In this document: positions 33,324 through 41,271 of the stretch, one piece after another | Layout of the letters: every line of letters begins with the position of its first letter | Position numbering within the stretch: position 1 is the first letter of the stretch | Source of the DNA: Aquimarina aquimarini | Lineage (GTDB): Bacteria > Bacteroidota > Bacteroidia > Flavobacteriales > Flavobacteriaceae | Direction: 5' to 3' | NCBI RefSeq assembly: GCF_900299535.1 | Contig: NZ_OMKE01000057.1 | Location: 62,001 to 126,000 of the forward strand | DNA length: 64,000 bases | The notes under the pieces: generated by a model | What the model saw: only the letters and a program-made list of their open reading frames with translations | What the model was told of the DNA's origin: nothing | Databases searched by the model: none | Made by a program: the position numbers and the translations under genes

Positions 33324-33451
33324 TACTAAAAAAACACCTTTTACCACTTATTAAGAATCAATATTTTCACTGAAAACAGGGAGGTTAAATCTATAATAAT
33401 GATTGAATTTTGAGTTCACAAACAAAAATCTCAAAACTTCAATTTTTATCA

Positions 33452-33757
33452 ATGACACCAAAAACAAAACTAATTAACCCTCAGATGATTATATGGTTAA
33501 TCATTCAACTATCAATTGTCCTATTCACAATAAGTTCCAACGATCAAGATGCCTTAATCTTCTTCTGGATAACCCTTCCTTTTCTAATACTCAACAGTAT
33601 AGGAATTATTATTATTTTATTAGGTAAACCCAAAATAGGAAGTACTTTATTCCTAATCGGAAGCATCATTTTTGTTCCTATCGGTTTGATTGGGGCAATA
33701 GGTGCTAAAAAAATACTAAACAAAATAAAGGAAGATCAATTTTTAGAAACACTTTAA
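33452..33757 (+). CDS. Small membrane protein, unknown
   Basis: 101 residues with three predicted helices (about 11-27, 33-55 and 60-85), ending in a short basic tail. I recognise no family. A longer frame from TTG 33410 adds 14 polar residues; ATG 33452 places the first helix nearer the N-terminus. It is followed after 2 bases by another membrane protein gene, so the two form an operon. Confidence 0.55.
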   Translation: MTPKTKLINPQMIIWLIIQLSIVLFTISSNDQDALIFFWITLPFLILNSIGIIIILLGKPKIGSTLFLIGSIIFVPIGLIGAIGAKKILNKIKEDQFLETL

Positions 33758-33759
33758 AC

Positions 33760-34203
33760 ATGAAACCAACAAAAGAATTCTTTTTAAGTAAAAAAATAGC
33801 CAATCAAAATTTCTATATGGGGATAACTGCCCTAGTAATAGGTGTAATCTTCTTATTTTTAATTGGTAACGCAACATTATTTGGGATAGGTATCTTATTT
33901 ACAACAATGGGAATCCTAAACAAAAATTTAAAAATAATAAAGCTTTACCCACAATATCTAGAAATAAAACTAGGTATAATAGCCTCAAAAAAATTAATTA
34001 AATACGACCAAATCGTAGGTTTTTCTGCTGAAAACAAAAAAATGATAATAAACTACAATACAGAAAATAACGGATCTAAAAAAGTTAAATTTCTAGTTAA
34101 GGCATTAGAAAAAGAAGCCATTATAGAATTAGATAACGAACTAAAGCAAAAAACAGATTTAGAAGCTATTCATACATTTATTCAAACAGATACAAAACAG
34201 TAA
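33760..34203 (+). CDS. Membrane protein with bacterial PH-like domain, unknown
   Basis: 147 residues. Two helices (about 20-35 and 38-53) are followed by a beta-rich region (YLEIKLGIIASKKLIKYDQIVGFSAENKKMIINYN) and a final helix. This matches the layout of bacterial PH (YdbT/YdbS-like) membrane proteins, but the sequence match is only general. It probably works with the preceding small membrane protein. No function assigned. Confidence 0.55.
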   Translation: MKPTKEFFLSKKIANQNFYMGITALVIGVIFLFLIGNATLFGIGILFTTMGILNKNLKIIKLYPQYLEIKLGIIASKKLIKYDQIVGFSAENKKMIINYNTENNGSKKVKFLVKALEKEAIIELDNELKQKTDLEAIHTFIQTDTKQ

Positions 34204-34227
34204 CTCTCTTATTAGTGTATCACCAAC

Positions 34228-34330
34228 CGTTGTGCATTTTGATATTTTTGAGCTCTAAATATGGCTTCTCCTTAAGAAGAAGTATATCGAGAATAGTTTT
34301 ATACTAGTATTAATATCAAAATGCACAGCG
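34228..34330. repeat. Inverted-repeat element
   Basis: Arms 34228-34246 and 34312-34330 match at 18 of 19 positions (inner 16 perfect: TGTGCATTTTGATATT). The 65-base centre is rich in short palindromes (GAGCTC, CTTAAG, ATACTAGTAT). No flanking target duplication was found. It could be a MITE relic, a large RNA hairpin or a regulator site. Confidence 0.6.
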
Positions 34331-34510
34331 AGTTATTATTTATTACTCATTATTATAACGATCAAAACTCTCAACTCAAAAGACTATTATAGAGCAACCA
34401 AGTTGTTTTTTATGTAATTCTTTTTAGTATTATTTATTATTGTTCAAAATTCAGTGAATAACTAGCATGATTCTCTTTTTGTTTTATACCATACTTTTGT
34501 AATAAAATAG

Positions 34511-34518
34511 TAAATTTG
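34511..34518 (+). promoter_or_regulatory. -7 box of purL
   Basis: TAAATTTG, exact consensus, 29 bases before ATG. A second match, TACTTTTG, lies at 34492-34499. Neither has a TTTG at the right distance. Confidence 0.5.
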
Positions 34519-34547
34519 CGGCTTACTAAAAATCAAATAATCGAAGC

Positions 34548-37500
34548 ATGATCCATTTCTTCGGAAACCCAAAAGAGAAAGTCTTTGCAATTCAAGTAAA
34601 CAAAGAAATCTCCTCATCAACTGTAAAAAAATTAAGTTGGTTATTTGGCGACCAACCCCAATTATCTGCGGCGTCTATTGACGCTTTTTTTGTTGGTCCG
34701 CGTGCCGCAATGATTACTCCTTGGAGTACCAATGCTGTAGAAATTACCCAAAATATGGGAGTCGAAGGAATCATCAGGATCGAAGAGTTTCAAGCAGTAT
34801 CAAAAGATTTTACTGACTTTGACCCTATGCTTGCTCAAAAATATGAACGATTAGATCAAGATATTTATACTATCAATATTTTACCAGAATCTATTATAGA
34901 TATTGATGATATTGCTGCATATAATACTGCAGAAGGTTTAGCTCTTAATAATGAAGAGATTGAATATCTAGAGAATGTAAGTAAAAAAATAGGTCGAAAA
35001 CTTACTGACTCAGAGGTTTTTGGATTTTCTCAAGTAAATTCAGAACATTGTCGCCATAAAATATTCAATGGTACTTTTGTAATAGATGGAAAAGAACAAC
35101 CTTCCTCTCTTTTTAAATTAATAAAAAAGACATCAGAAACACACCCTAATGATATTGTTTCTGCATATAAAGATAATGTAGCCTTTATAAAAGGTCCAAA
35201 AGTAACCCAGTTTGCTCCAAAAACAGCAGACAAACCAGATTTCTATCAAGAAACTGAATTTAATAGTGTGATTTCTCTTAAAGCTGAAACTCATAATTTT
35301 CCTACAACAGTAGAACCATTCAATGGTGCTGCAACAGGTTCTGGAGGAGAAATCAGAGATCGTCTAGCAGGAGGAAAAGGATCTTTACCCCTTGCAGGAA
35401 CAGCCGTTTATATGACTTCTTACTCTCGATTAGAAAATAATCGTTCTTGGGAAAAAGCTATGACAGAAAGAGATTGGCTATACCAAACCCCTGTAGATAT
35501 TTTGATAAAAGCATCTAATGGAGCTTCTGATTTTGGTAATAAATTCGGCCAACCATTAATCACTGGATCTGTACTTACTTTTGAACATGAAGAAGGAACT
35601 CGTAAACTTGGTTTTGATAAAGTAATCATGCAAGCAGGTGGTATCGGGTATGGCAAAGCAGAGCAAGCAATCAAAGCTACACCAGAAAAAGGAGATAAAA
35701 TTGTAATCCTAGGTGGAGAGAATTATAGAATCGGTATGGGAGGTGCTGCAGTATCCTCTGCAGATACAGGAGAGTTTAGTAGTGGTATTGAACTAAATGC
35801 CATACAACGCTCTAACCCAGAAATGCAAAAACGTGCTGCCAATGCAATTCGCGGAATGGTAGAAAGTGAAGAAAATACGATTGTTTCTATTCATGATCAT
35901 GGTGCAGGAGGCCATCTAAACTGTCTTTCTGAACTTGTTGAAGAAACAGGAGGAAAAATTGATCTTGATACATTACCTGTTGGGGACCCTACTCTATCAG
36001 CAAAAGAAATTATAGGTAATGAGTCTCAAGAAAGAATGGGACTTGTAATCGGACAAAAAAATATAGACACCCTACAACGTATTGCAGAACGTGAGCGTTC
36101 GCCAATGTATGAAGTAGGTGATGTTACTGGTGATCATCGCTTTTCTTTTGAGTCTAAGACCAAAGGAGACACTCCTATGAATCTTGCATTAGAAGATATG
36201 TTTGGTAGTTCTCCTAAAACAATCATGACCGATAAAACTATTGATCGCACCTATAAAGAAGTTTCATACAATACAGATAATTTTGCTAACTATCTAAATC
36301 AAGTATTACAACTAGAAGCTGTTGCTTGTAAAGATTGGTTAACCAACAAAGTAGATCGTTGTGTTGGCGGAAAAGTTGCAAAACAACAATGTGCAGGACC
36401 GTTACAATTACCCTTAAATAATTGCGGTGTAATGGCATTGGATTATAATGGTAAAGAGGGGATTGCAACCAGTATTGGGCACTCTCCTATTTCTGGTCTT
36501 GTAGACCCCGAAGCAGGTAGTAAAAATTCAATTGCAGAAGCATTAACCAATATTATTTGGGCGCCACTCAAAGATGGATTACAATCCATCTCTTTATCAG
36601 CCAATTGGATGTGGCCTTGTAAAAATGAAGGAGAAGACGCAAGGTTATATAAAGCAGTAAAGGCAATATCAGATTTTTCTATTGATCTAGGAATCAATGT
36701 TCCAACTGGAAAAGATTCGCTATCAATGAAACAAAAATATCCAAACGAAGAAGTAATTGCTCCTGGTACTGTAGTTATATCTGCAGCCGCAAATTGTAAT
36801 GATATTACCAAGGTCATCGAGCCTGTATTACAAAAAAATGAAGGAGACATCTACTATATCAACCTTTCTGGTGATCAACATCAATTAGGAGGATCCTCAT
36901 TTGCACAAACCCAAAATACTATTGGCTCTGAAGCTCCTAGTATTAACAATCCTGCTTTCTTTAAGAAAACATTCAATACCATTCAAAATTTAATTAGAGA
37001 AGGTAAAATTGTAGCAGGTCATGATATAGCATCAGGAGGTTTTATTACAACACTACTCGAGTTGTGCTTTGCAGATGTAAATCTTGGTGCAACACTAGAC
37101 CTTACTTCTATTTCTGAAATAGACTCTATAAAATTATTATTTTCAGAAAATTCTGGAATCGTTTTTCAAAGCGCTTCAAATTCAGATATAGAAACCATCC
37201 TTTCTGAAAATGGTATTCCATTTTTTAATATAGGAACAGTAACAGAACAAGCTACAGTAACTATCAAAAATCATAACGATTCTTTTGAACTTAACATAGA
37301 AGAGTTAAGAAATACATGGTACAAAACATCATTCTTATTAGATCAAAAACAAACTGCTAATAATCTGGCAGAAGATCGATATAAGAACTATGCAAATCAA
37401 CCACTGCAATACACATTTCCTAATCATTTTACAGGAAAAATACCTGTAACTGACACATCAAAATCAAAACCAAAAGCAGCTATCATACGCGAAAAAGGAA

Positions 37501-38222
37501 GTAATTCTGAACGCGAAATGGCAAATGCAATGTACCTAGCTGGATTTGATGTAAAAGATGTACACATGACAGATCTGATTTCTGGTAGAGAAACATTAGA
37601 AGATATTCAGTTTATTGGAGCAGTAGGAGGTTTTTCTAATAGCGATGTTCTTGGTTCTGCCAAAGGATGGGCTGGAGCTTTTTTATATAACGAAAAAGCC
37701 AATACAGCCTTACAAAACTTCTTTAAAAGAGAAGACACTCTTTCTGTAGGTATCTGTAACGGTTGTCAACTTTTTATGGAACTAGAGGTAATCAACCCTG
37801 AACATAAAACACATGGTAAATTAATCCATAATGATTCTCATAAACATGAGAGTAACTTTACCTCTGTTACTATTCAGGATAACAACTCTATAATGCTATC
37901 TACACTTGCAGGAAGTACACTTGGTGTATGGATTTCTCATGGAGAAGGAAAGTTCAACCTACCACTTGATGAAAATCAATATAATATCGTTGCAAAATAC
38001 GGGTATGACCAATACCCAGCAAATCCAAACGGCTCTGATTATAATACAGCAATGCTTACTGACAAAACAGGACGTCATCTAGTAATGATGCCACATATAG
38101 AACGTTCTATATTTCAATGGAATTGGGCTCACTACCCTCAAGAAAGACAAGATCAAGTCTCTCCTTGGGCAGAAGCCTTTGTAAATGCTAGAAAATGGCT
38201 AGAAGAAAAAGCTTCTAAATAA
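34548..38222 (+). CDS. purL: Phosphoribosylformylglycinamidine synthase
   Basis: 1224 residues, the large single-chain PurL of de novo purine synthesis (FGAR to FGAM with glutamine and ATP). Visible parts: linker and FGAR-binding domain with VNSEHCRHKIF and KAETHNFPTTVEPF, ATP site with GGEIRDRLAGG, second synthase half with HDHGAGGH and HDIASGG, and the C-terminal class I glutaminase with nucleophile C1070 in VGICNGCQLF. Its His/Glu partners lie near HIERSIFQW at the end. Monocistronic, ended by a strong terminator. Confidence 0.96.
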   Translation: MIHFFGNPKEKVFAIQVNKEISSSTVKKLSWLFGDQPQLSAASIDAFFVGPRAAMITPWSTNAVEITQNMGVEGIIRIEEFQAVSKDFTDFDPMLAQKYERLDQDIYTINILPESIIDIDDIAAYNTAEGLALNNEEIEYLENVSKKIGRKLTDSEVFGFSQVNSEHCRHKIFNGTFVIDGKEQPSSLFKLIKKTSETHPNDIVSAYKDNVAFIKGPKVTQFAPKTADKPDFYQETEFNSVISLKAETHNFPTTVEPFNGAATGSGGEIRDRLAGGKGSLPLAGTAVYMTSYSRLENNRSWEKAMTERDWLYQTPVDILIKASNGASDFGNKFGQPLITGSVLTFEHEEGTRKLGFDKVIMQAGGIGYGKAEQAIKATPEKGDKIVILGGENYRIGMGGAAVSSADTGEFSSGIELNAIQRSNPEMQKRAANAIRGMVESEENTIVSIHDHGAGGHLNCLSELVEETGGKIDLDTLPVGDPTLSAKEIIGNESQERMGLVIGQKNIDTLQRIAERERSPMYEVGDVTGDHRFSFESKTKGDTPMNLALEDMFGSSPKTIMTDKTIDRTYKEVSYNTDNFANYLNQVLQLEAVACKDWLTNKVDRCVGGKVAKQQCAGPLQLPLNNCGVMALDYNGKEGIATSIGHSPISGLVDPEAGSKNSIAEALTNIIWAPLKDGLQSISLSANWMWPCKNEGEDARLYKAVKAISDFSIDLGINVPTGKDSLSMKQKYPNEEVIAPGTVVISAAANCNDITKVIEPVLQKNEGDIYYINLSGDQHQLGGSSFAQTQNTIGSEAPSINNPAFFKKTFNTIQNLIREGKIVAGHDIASGGFITTLLELCFADVNLGATLDLTSISEIDSIKLLFSENSGIVFQSASNSDIETILSENGIPFFNIGTVTEQATVTIKNHNDSFELNIEELRNTWYKTSFLLDQKQTANNLAEDRYKNYANQPLQYTFPNHFTGKIPVTDTSKSKPKAAIIREKGSNSEREMANAMYLAGFDVKDVHMTDLISGRETLEDIQFIGAVGGFSNSDVLGSAKGWAGAFLYNEKANTALQNFFKREDTLSVGICNGCQLFMELEVINPEHKTHGKLIHNDSHKHESNFTSVTIQDNNSIMLSTLAGSTLGVWISHGEGKFNLPLDENQYNIVAKYGYDQYPANPNGSDYNTAMLTDKTGRHLVMMPHIERSIFQWNWAHYPQERQDQVSPWAEAFVNARKWLEEKASK

Positions 38223-38247
38223 GTAATCAATATTGCTAAAGAATGAT

Positions 38248-38280
38248 ACGAGCGGGGATTTATCCCGCTCGTTTTTTTTA
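38248..38280 (+). terminator. Terminator of purL
   Basis: ACGAGCGGG and CCCGCTCGT stem, with GATTTAT between, followed by nine T. GC-rich and strong. Confidence 0.92.
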
Positions 38281-38324
38281 TATAAGAAATTCTTTTACCA
38301 CATTATTGACATCCAAAACTTGTG

Positions 38325-38490
38325 TTATACCAGTTATACTTTGAATTTTCTGTAAAAAGAAAACCAGCTATTTTTTGTTTATGCAACGAAGAAAAAGTTA
38401 GCATAGCTATAAATACGGTTAATTTTTATTCTGAAGCATAGGCGAAAAAGAGAATTTTATTGCGGTAAATTCAAAGTGTAAATGGTATTA
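38325..38490. mobile_element. Candidate MITE with 22-base inverted ends
   Basis: Arms 38327-38348 and 38467-38488 match at 20 of 22 positions. TTA stands directly outside on both sides (38325-38327 and 38488-38490), as expected for a 3-base target duplication. There is no coding content. TNA-type target duplications are known for some IS5-group elements, but no matching transposase is in the window, so the family is open. Confidence 0.5.
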
Positions 38491-38698
38491 TTCTTTTTTT
38501 GATTAAAAAAAGGACTAGAGAACCATTACATCTATAATAAATTTCATTTATTTTTTTCCCTACAAAACACTGATTGTATGCGTTATTATTACAAACACCA
38601 TCAAAATGTTCACTATTTTTTACAGAATTAACACTTTAAAGCTCGTTTTTTTATATCTTGGAGTTGTGTATTATCAGATTTTTTATAATTTGCAAAAC

Positions 38699-38713
38699 TA
38701 TGCACGCATAATA
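38699..38713. promoter_or_regulatory. Second MarR-type operator, before the acyl-CoA ligase gene
   Basis: TATGCACGCATAATA matches 14 of 15 bases of the core of the palindrome before marR. It lies about 120 bases before ATG 38834 and 40 bases before the possible -7 box TACGTTTA. Confidence 0.55.
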
Positions 38714-38833
38714 GTTTTTTTTAAAACTCTCAAAAAAATAATGTATGTAAATACGTTTATTACTATTTTTATATAATAGTAGTTTATAATATCAAGAGTA
38801 CAAGGAGCTATTATAAATATTTTAAAACAACAT

Positions 38834-40606
38834 ATGACGACAATTACCAGACTATTTGATTTTCCACATCATCAACTAAAAAAATTTAATTTAGACAAAG
38901 CTCTAGTTACCAAGTATAATGGGAAATGGGTAGCTACCTCTACCAAAGAATATGTAGACAAAGCAAACCAAATTAGCCGTGGTTTATTACGATTAGGTGT
39001 ACAGCCGAATGATAAGATTGCGATCATATCCTCTAACAATAGAACCGAATGGAACATCACTGATATCGGTGTTCTTCAGATTGGAGCACAAGATGTTCCT
39101 ATCTATCCAACAATTTCTCAAGAAGATTACCAGTATGTATTAAATCATTCTGAAGCTACATACTGTTTTGTATCTGATGATGAAGTATATCAAAAAGTAA
39201 AAAACATTAATGCCAATGTACCTTCATTAAAAGGAGTATACTCTTTTAATGACATAGATGGTTGTAAAAGCTGGAATGAAGTTCTCGAACTTGGTAAAGA
39301 CGATAGTAATCAAGAGGAAGTAGAAAAAATAATGGCGTCTATACAAGAAGATGACTTAGCAACTCTTATCTACACCTCAGGAACGACAGGAAGACCTAAA
39401 GGAGTAATGCTTAGTCATAAAAATATTGTAAGTGATGCTCTTAATAGCTCTACCAGATTCCCTATTGTAGATGGAGACACAAAATCACTAAGTTTCTTAC
39501 CCGTTTGTCATATATATGAGCGAATGTTAATATACTTATATCAATACCGTGGTGTGACTATCTATTTTGCAGAATCACTAGAAACCATCAGTGATAATCT
39601 TAAAGAGATACAGCCACATGTCATGACAGCAGTACCTAGATTACTAGAAAAAGTGTATGATAAGATCATTGCAAAAGGTACTGATTTGACAGGTGTAAAA
39701 AAGAAACTATTCTTTTGGGCTGTAGAGCTTGGTTTAGAATACAAACCATATGGAGCCAATGGCTGGTGGTATGAAAAAAAATTAGATGTTGCTAGAAAAC
39801 TCATTTTCAGCAAATGGCAAGAAGCATTAGGAGGTAATTTAAAACTAATTGCATCTGGTAGTGCAGCATTACAACCAAGACTAGCCAGAATATTCAATGC
39901 TGCAGGAATTGGTGTTATGGAAGGTTATGGACTAACAGAAACTTCTCCTGTAATTTCTGTTAACGAAAAGGAAAATAATGGTTTCAAGATTGGAACCGTA
40001 GGTCGCTTAATTCCTAATACCGAAGTAAAAATAGCAGAAGATGGTGAAATTCTAGTAAAAGGCCCTCAGGTAATGCTAGGCTACTATAAAGATGAAGAAA
40101 AAACTAACGAAGTATTAAAAGACGGATACTTTCATACAGGTGATATTGGAGAAATTGATAGTGATGGTTTTTTACGGATCACAGATCGTAAAAAAGAAAT
40201 GTTCAAAACATCTGGAGGTAAATATGTTGCTCCGCAACTTATTGAAAACACAATGAAGCAATCTCGCTTTATTGAGCAAATAATGGTTATAGGAGAAGGT
40301 GAAAAAATGCCAGCTGCCTTTATACAACCAAATTTTGAATTCCTAAAAGAATGGGCAGAACGTAAGAACTTACAAATTGGCAATTCTAATGAAGAAATAA
40401 TTAGCCATCAAATTGTAATAGATCGTTATCAAAAAGAGATGGATCTACACAATCAAAAATTTGGTAAATGGGAACGAGTAAAACGTTTTGAACTTACACC
40501 AGAAGAATGGAGTATTGATGCAGGTCATCTTACCCCAACAATGAAACTCAGAAGAAAAATAATAAAAGAAAAATATAAAGAATTATACTCTAAAATTTAT
40601 GGCTAA
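38834..40606 (+). CDS. Long-chain fatty acid-CoA ligase
   Basis: 590 residues, AMP-forming adenylate enzyme. P-loop LIYTSGTTGRPKGVM at about residue 178, adenine site GYGLTETSP, and the hinge/C-terminal signature GYFHTGDIGEIDSDGFLRI with TDRKKEMFKTSGGKYV. It activates long-chain fatty acids to acyl-CoA, the entry step of beta-oxidation. It has its own terminator but shares an operator sequence with the marR-led operon that follows. Confidence 0.93.
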   Translation: MTTITRLFDFPHHQLKKFNLDKALVTKYNGKWVATSTKEYVDKANQISRGLLRLGVQPNDKIAIISSNNRTEWNITDIGVLQIGAQDVPIYPTISQEDYQYVLNHSEATYCFVSDDEVYQKVKNINANVPSLKGVYSFNDIDGCKSWNEVLELGKDDSNQEEVEKIMASIQEDDLATLIYTSGTTGRPKGVMLSHKNIVSDALNSSTRFPIVDGDTKSLSFLPVCHIYERMLIYLYQYRGVTIYFAESLETISDNLKEIQPHVMTAVPRLLEKVYDKIIAKGTDLTGVKKKLFFWAVELGLEYKPYGANGWWYEKKLDVARKLIFSKWQEALGGNLKLIASGSAALQPRLARIFNAAGIGVMEGYGLTETSPVISVNEKENNGFKIGTVGRLIPNTEVKIAEDGEILVKGPQVMLGYYKDEEKTNEVLKDGYFHTGDIGEIDSDGFLRITDRKKEMFKTSGGKYVAPQLIENTMKQSRFIEQIMVIGEGEKMPAAFIQPNFEFLKEWAERKNLQIGNSNEEIISHQIVIDRYQKEMDLHNQKFGKWERVKRFELTPEEWSIDAGHLTPTMKLRRKIIKEKYKELYSKIYG

Positions 40607-40659
40607 TTCAATGAACTGATTACATCACAAAATGCGATAAGCTTTAACTGTTAATCAGT

Positions 40660-40689
40660 AAACTCCTCATTTTATGAGGAGTTTTTTTA
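40660..40689 (+). terminator. Terminator of the acyl-CoA ligase gene
   Basis: AAACTCCTCAT (40660-40670) and ATGAGGAGTTT (40674-40684) with TTT between and a T-run after. Confidence 0.88.
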
Positions 40690-40744
40690 TTAATTCAATA
40701 TAAAAATGTAAATTACGTTAAATTTTCCTGAAATTCTACTTTAT

Positions 40745-40764
40745 TTATTATGCATGCATAATAA
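40745..40764. promoter_or_regulatory. Perfect 20-bp palindrome, likely MarR operator
   Basis: TTATTATGCATGCATAATAA is a perfect palindrome. It overlaps the -33 position of the marR promoter, whose -7 box is TACCTTTA at 40772-40779, so a bound dimer would block RNA polymerase. This is the expected layout for autoregulation by the MarR protein encoded just downstream. Confidence 0.7.
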
Positions 40765-40771
40765 AATTCCT

Positions 40772-40779
40772 TACCTTTA
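40772..40779 (+). promoter_or_regulatory. -7 box of the marR operon
   Basis: TACCTTTA, one base off consensus, 20 bases before ATG 40799. Confidence 0.5.
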
Positions 40780-40798
40780 CATCACAATATCTATTTTA

Positions 40799-41254
40799 AT
40801 GAGAGAAAAAACAATTGATTATGCCCTTAGAGCTACCTGGATGGCAGTTGCCAAGATGTACAATGAAGAAGCTAGCAAAAAGGGAAGTACCATGGCTACT
40901 GGATTCGCATTGCTAAGCATAGACCCAGAAAATGGTACTCCTTCTACCTCTTTGGGACCAAAAATGGGAATGGAAGCAACAAGTCTATCACGTACCTTGA
41001 AAACCATGGAGGAAAAAGGATTTATTTATAGAAAAAAGAATCCACAAGATGGGCGCGGTGTATTGATCTACCTTACTCCTTTTGGAATAGAAATGAGAGA
41101 CTTCTCAAAAGAAGTTGTTTTCACCTTTGATAACACTGTAAAAAAACATGTATCAAAAGAAAAACTGGATATCTTTCTAGAAGTCTTTCAGACAATAAAT
41201 GATCTTATAGCGTCCAAAAAAATTTACTCAAAACAAGAATCTATAAAACCTTAA
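40799..41254 (+). CDS. MarR-family transcriptional regulator
   Basis: 151 residues with a winged helix-turn-helix: TMATGFALLSIDPENGTPST, recognition part MGMEATSLSRTLKTMEEKGF and wing YRKKNPQDGRGVLIYLTPFG. The C-terminal helices form the dimer interface. It heads the beta-oxidation operon, 17 bases before the next gene, and probably represses it until acyl-CoA or a fatty acid binds (inference from family and position). The start is ATG 40799; the earlier ATG at 40754 lies inside the palindrome and before the likely transcript start. Confidence 0.9.
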   Translation: MREKTIDYALRATWMAVAKMYNEEASKKGSTMATGFALLSIDPENGTPSTSLGPKMGMEATSLSRTLKTMEEKGFIYRKKNPQDGRGVLIYLTPFGIEMRDFSKEVVFTFDNTVKKHVSKEKLDIFLEVFQTINDLIASKKIYSKQESIKP

Positions 41255-41271
41255 CAACCCGAAGTTATAAA

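Larger units (their letters stand above)
34204..34547. other. Intergenic region before purL
   Basis: 344 bases. It holds a 103-base inverted-repeat element (34228-34330) and two candidate -7 boxes for purL. No purine riboswitch-like fold was recognised. Confidence 0.55.
38223..38833. other. Intergenic region between purL and the acyl-CoA ligase gene
   Basis: 611 bases. It holds the purL terminator, a 162-base inverted-repeat element (38327-38488), and a MarR-type operator copy (38699-38713). A TACGTTTA (38752-38759) may be the ligase -7 box. The rest is AT-rich without recognisable content. Confidence 0.55.

Noticed and set aside
34204..34547. Purine riboswitch before purL
   Set aside because: No purine-aptamer three-way junction pattern was recognised; the visible structure is a long inverted repeat with a different layout.
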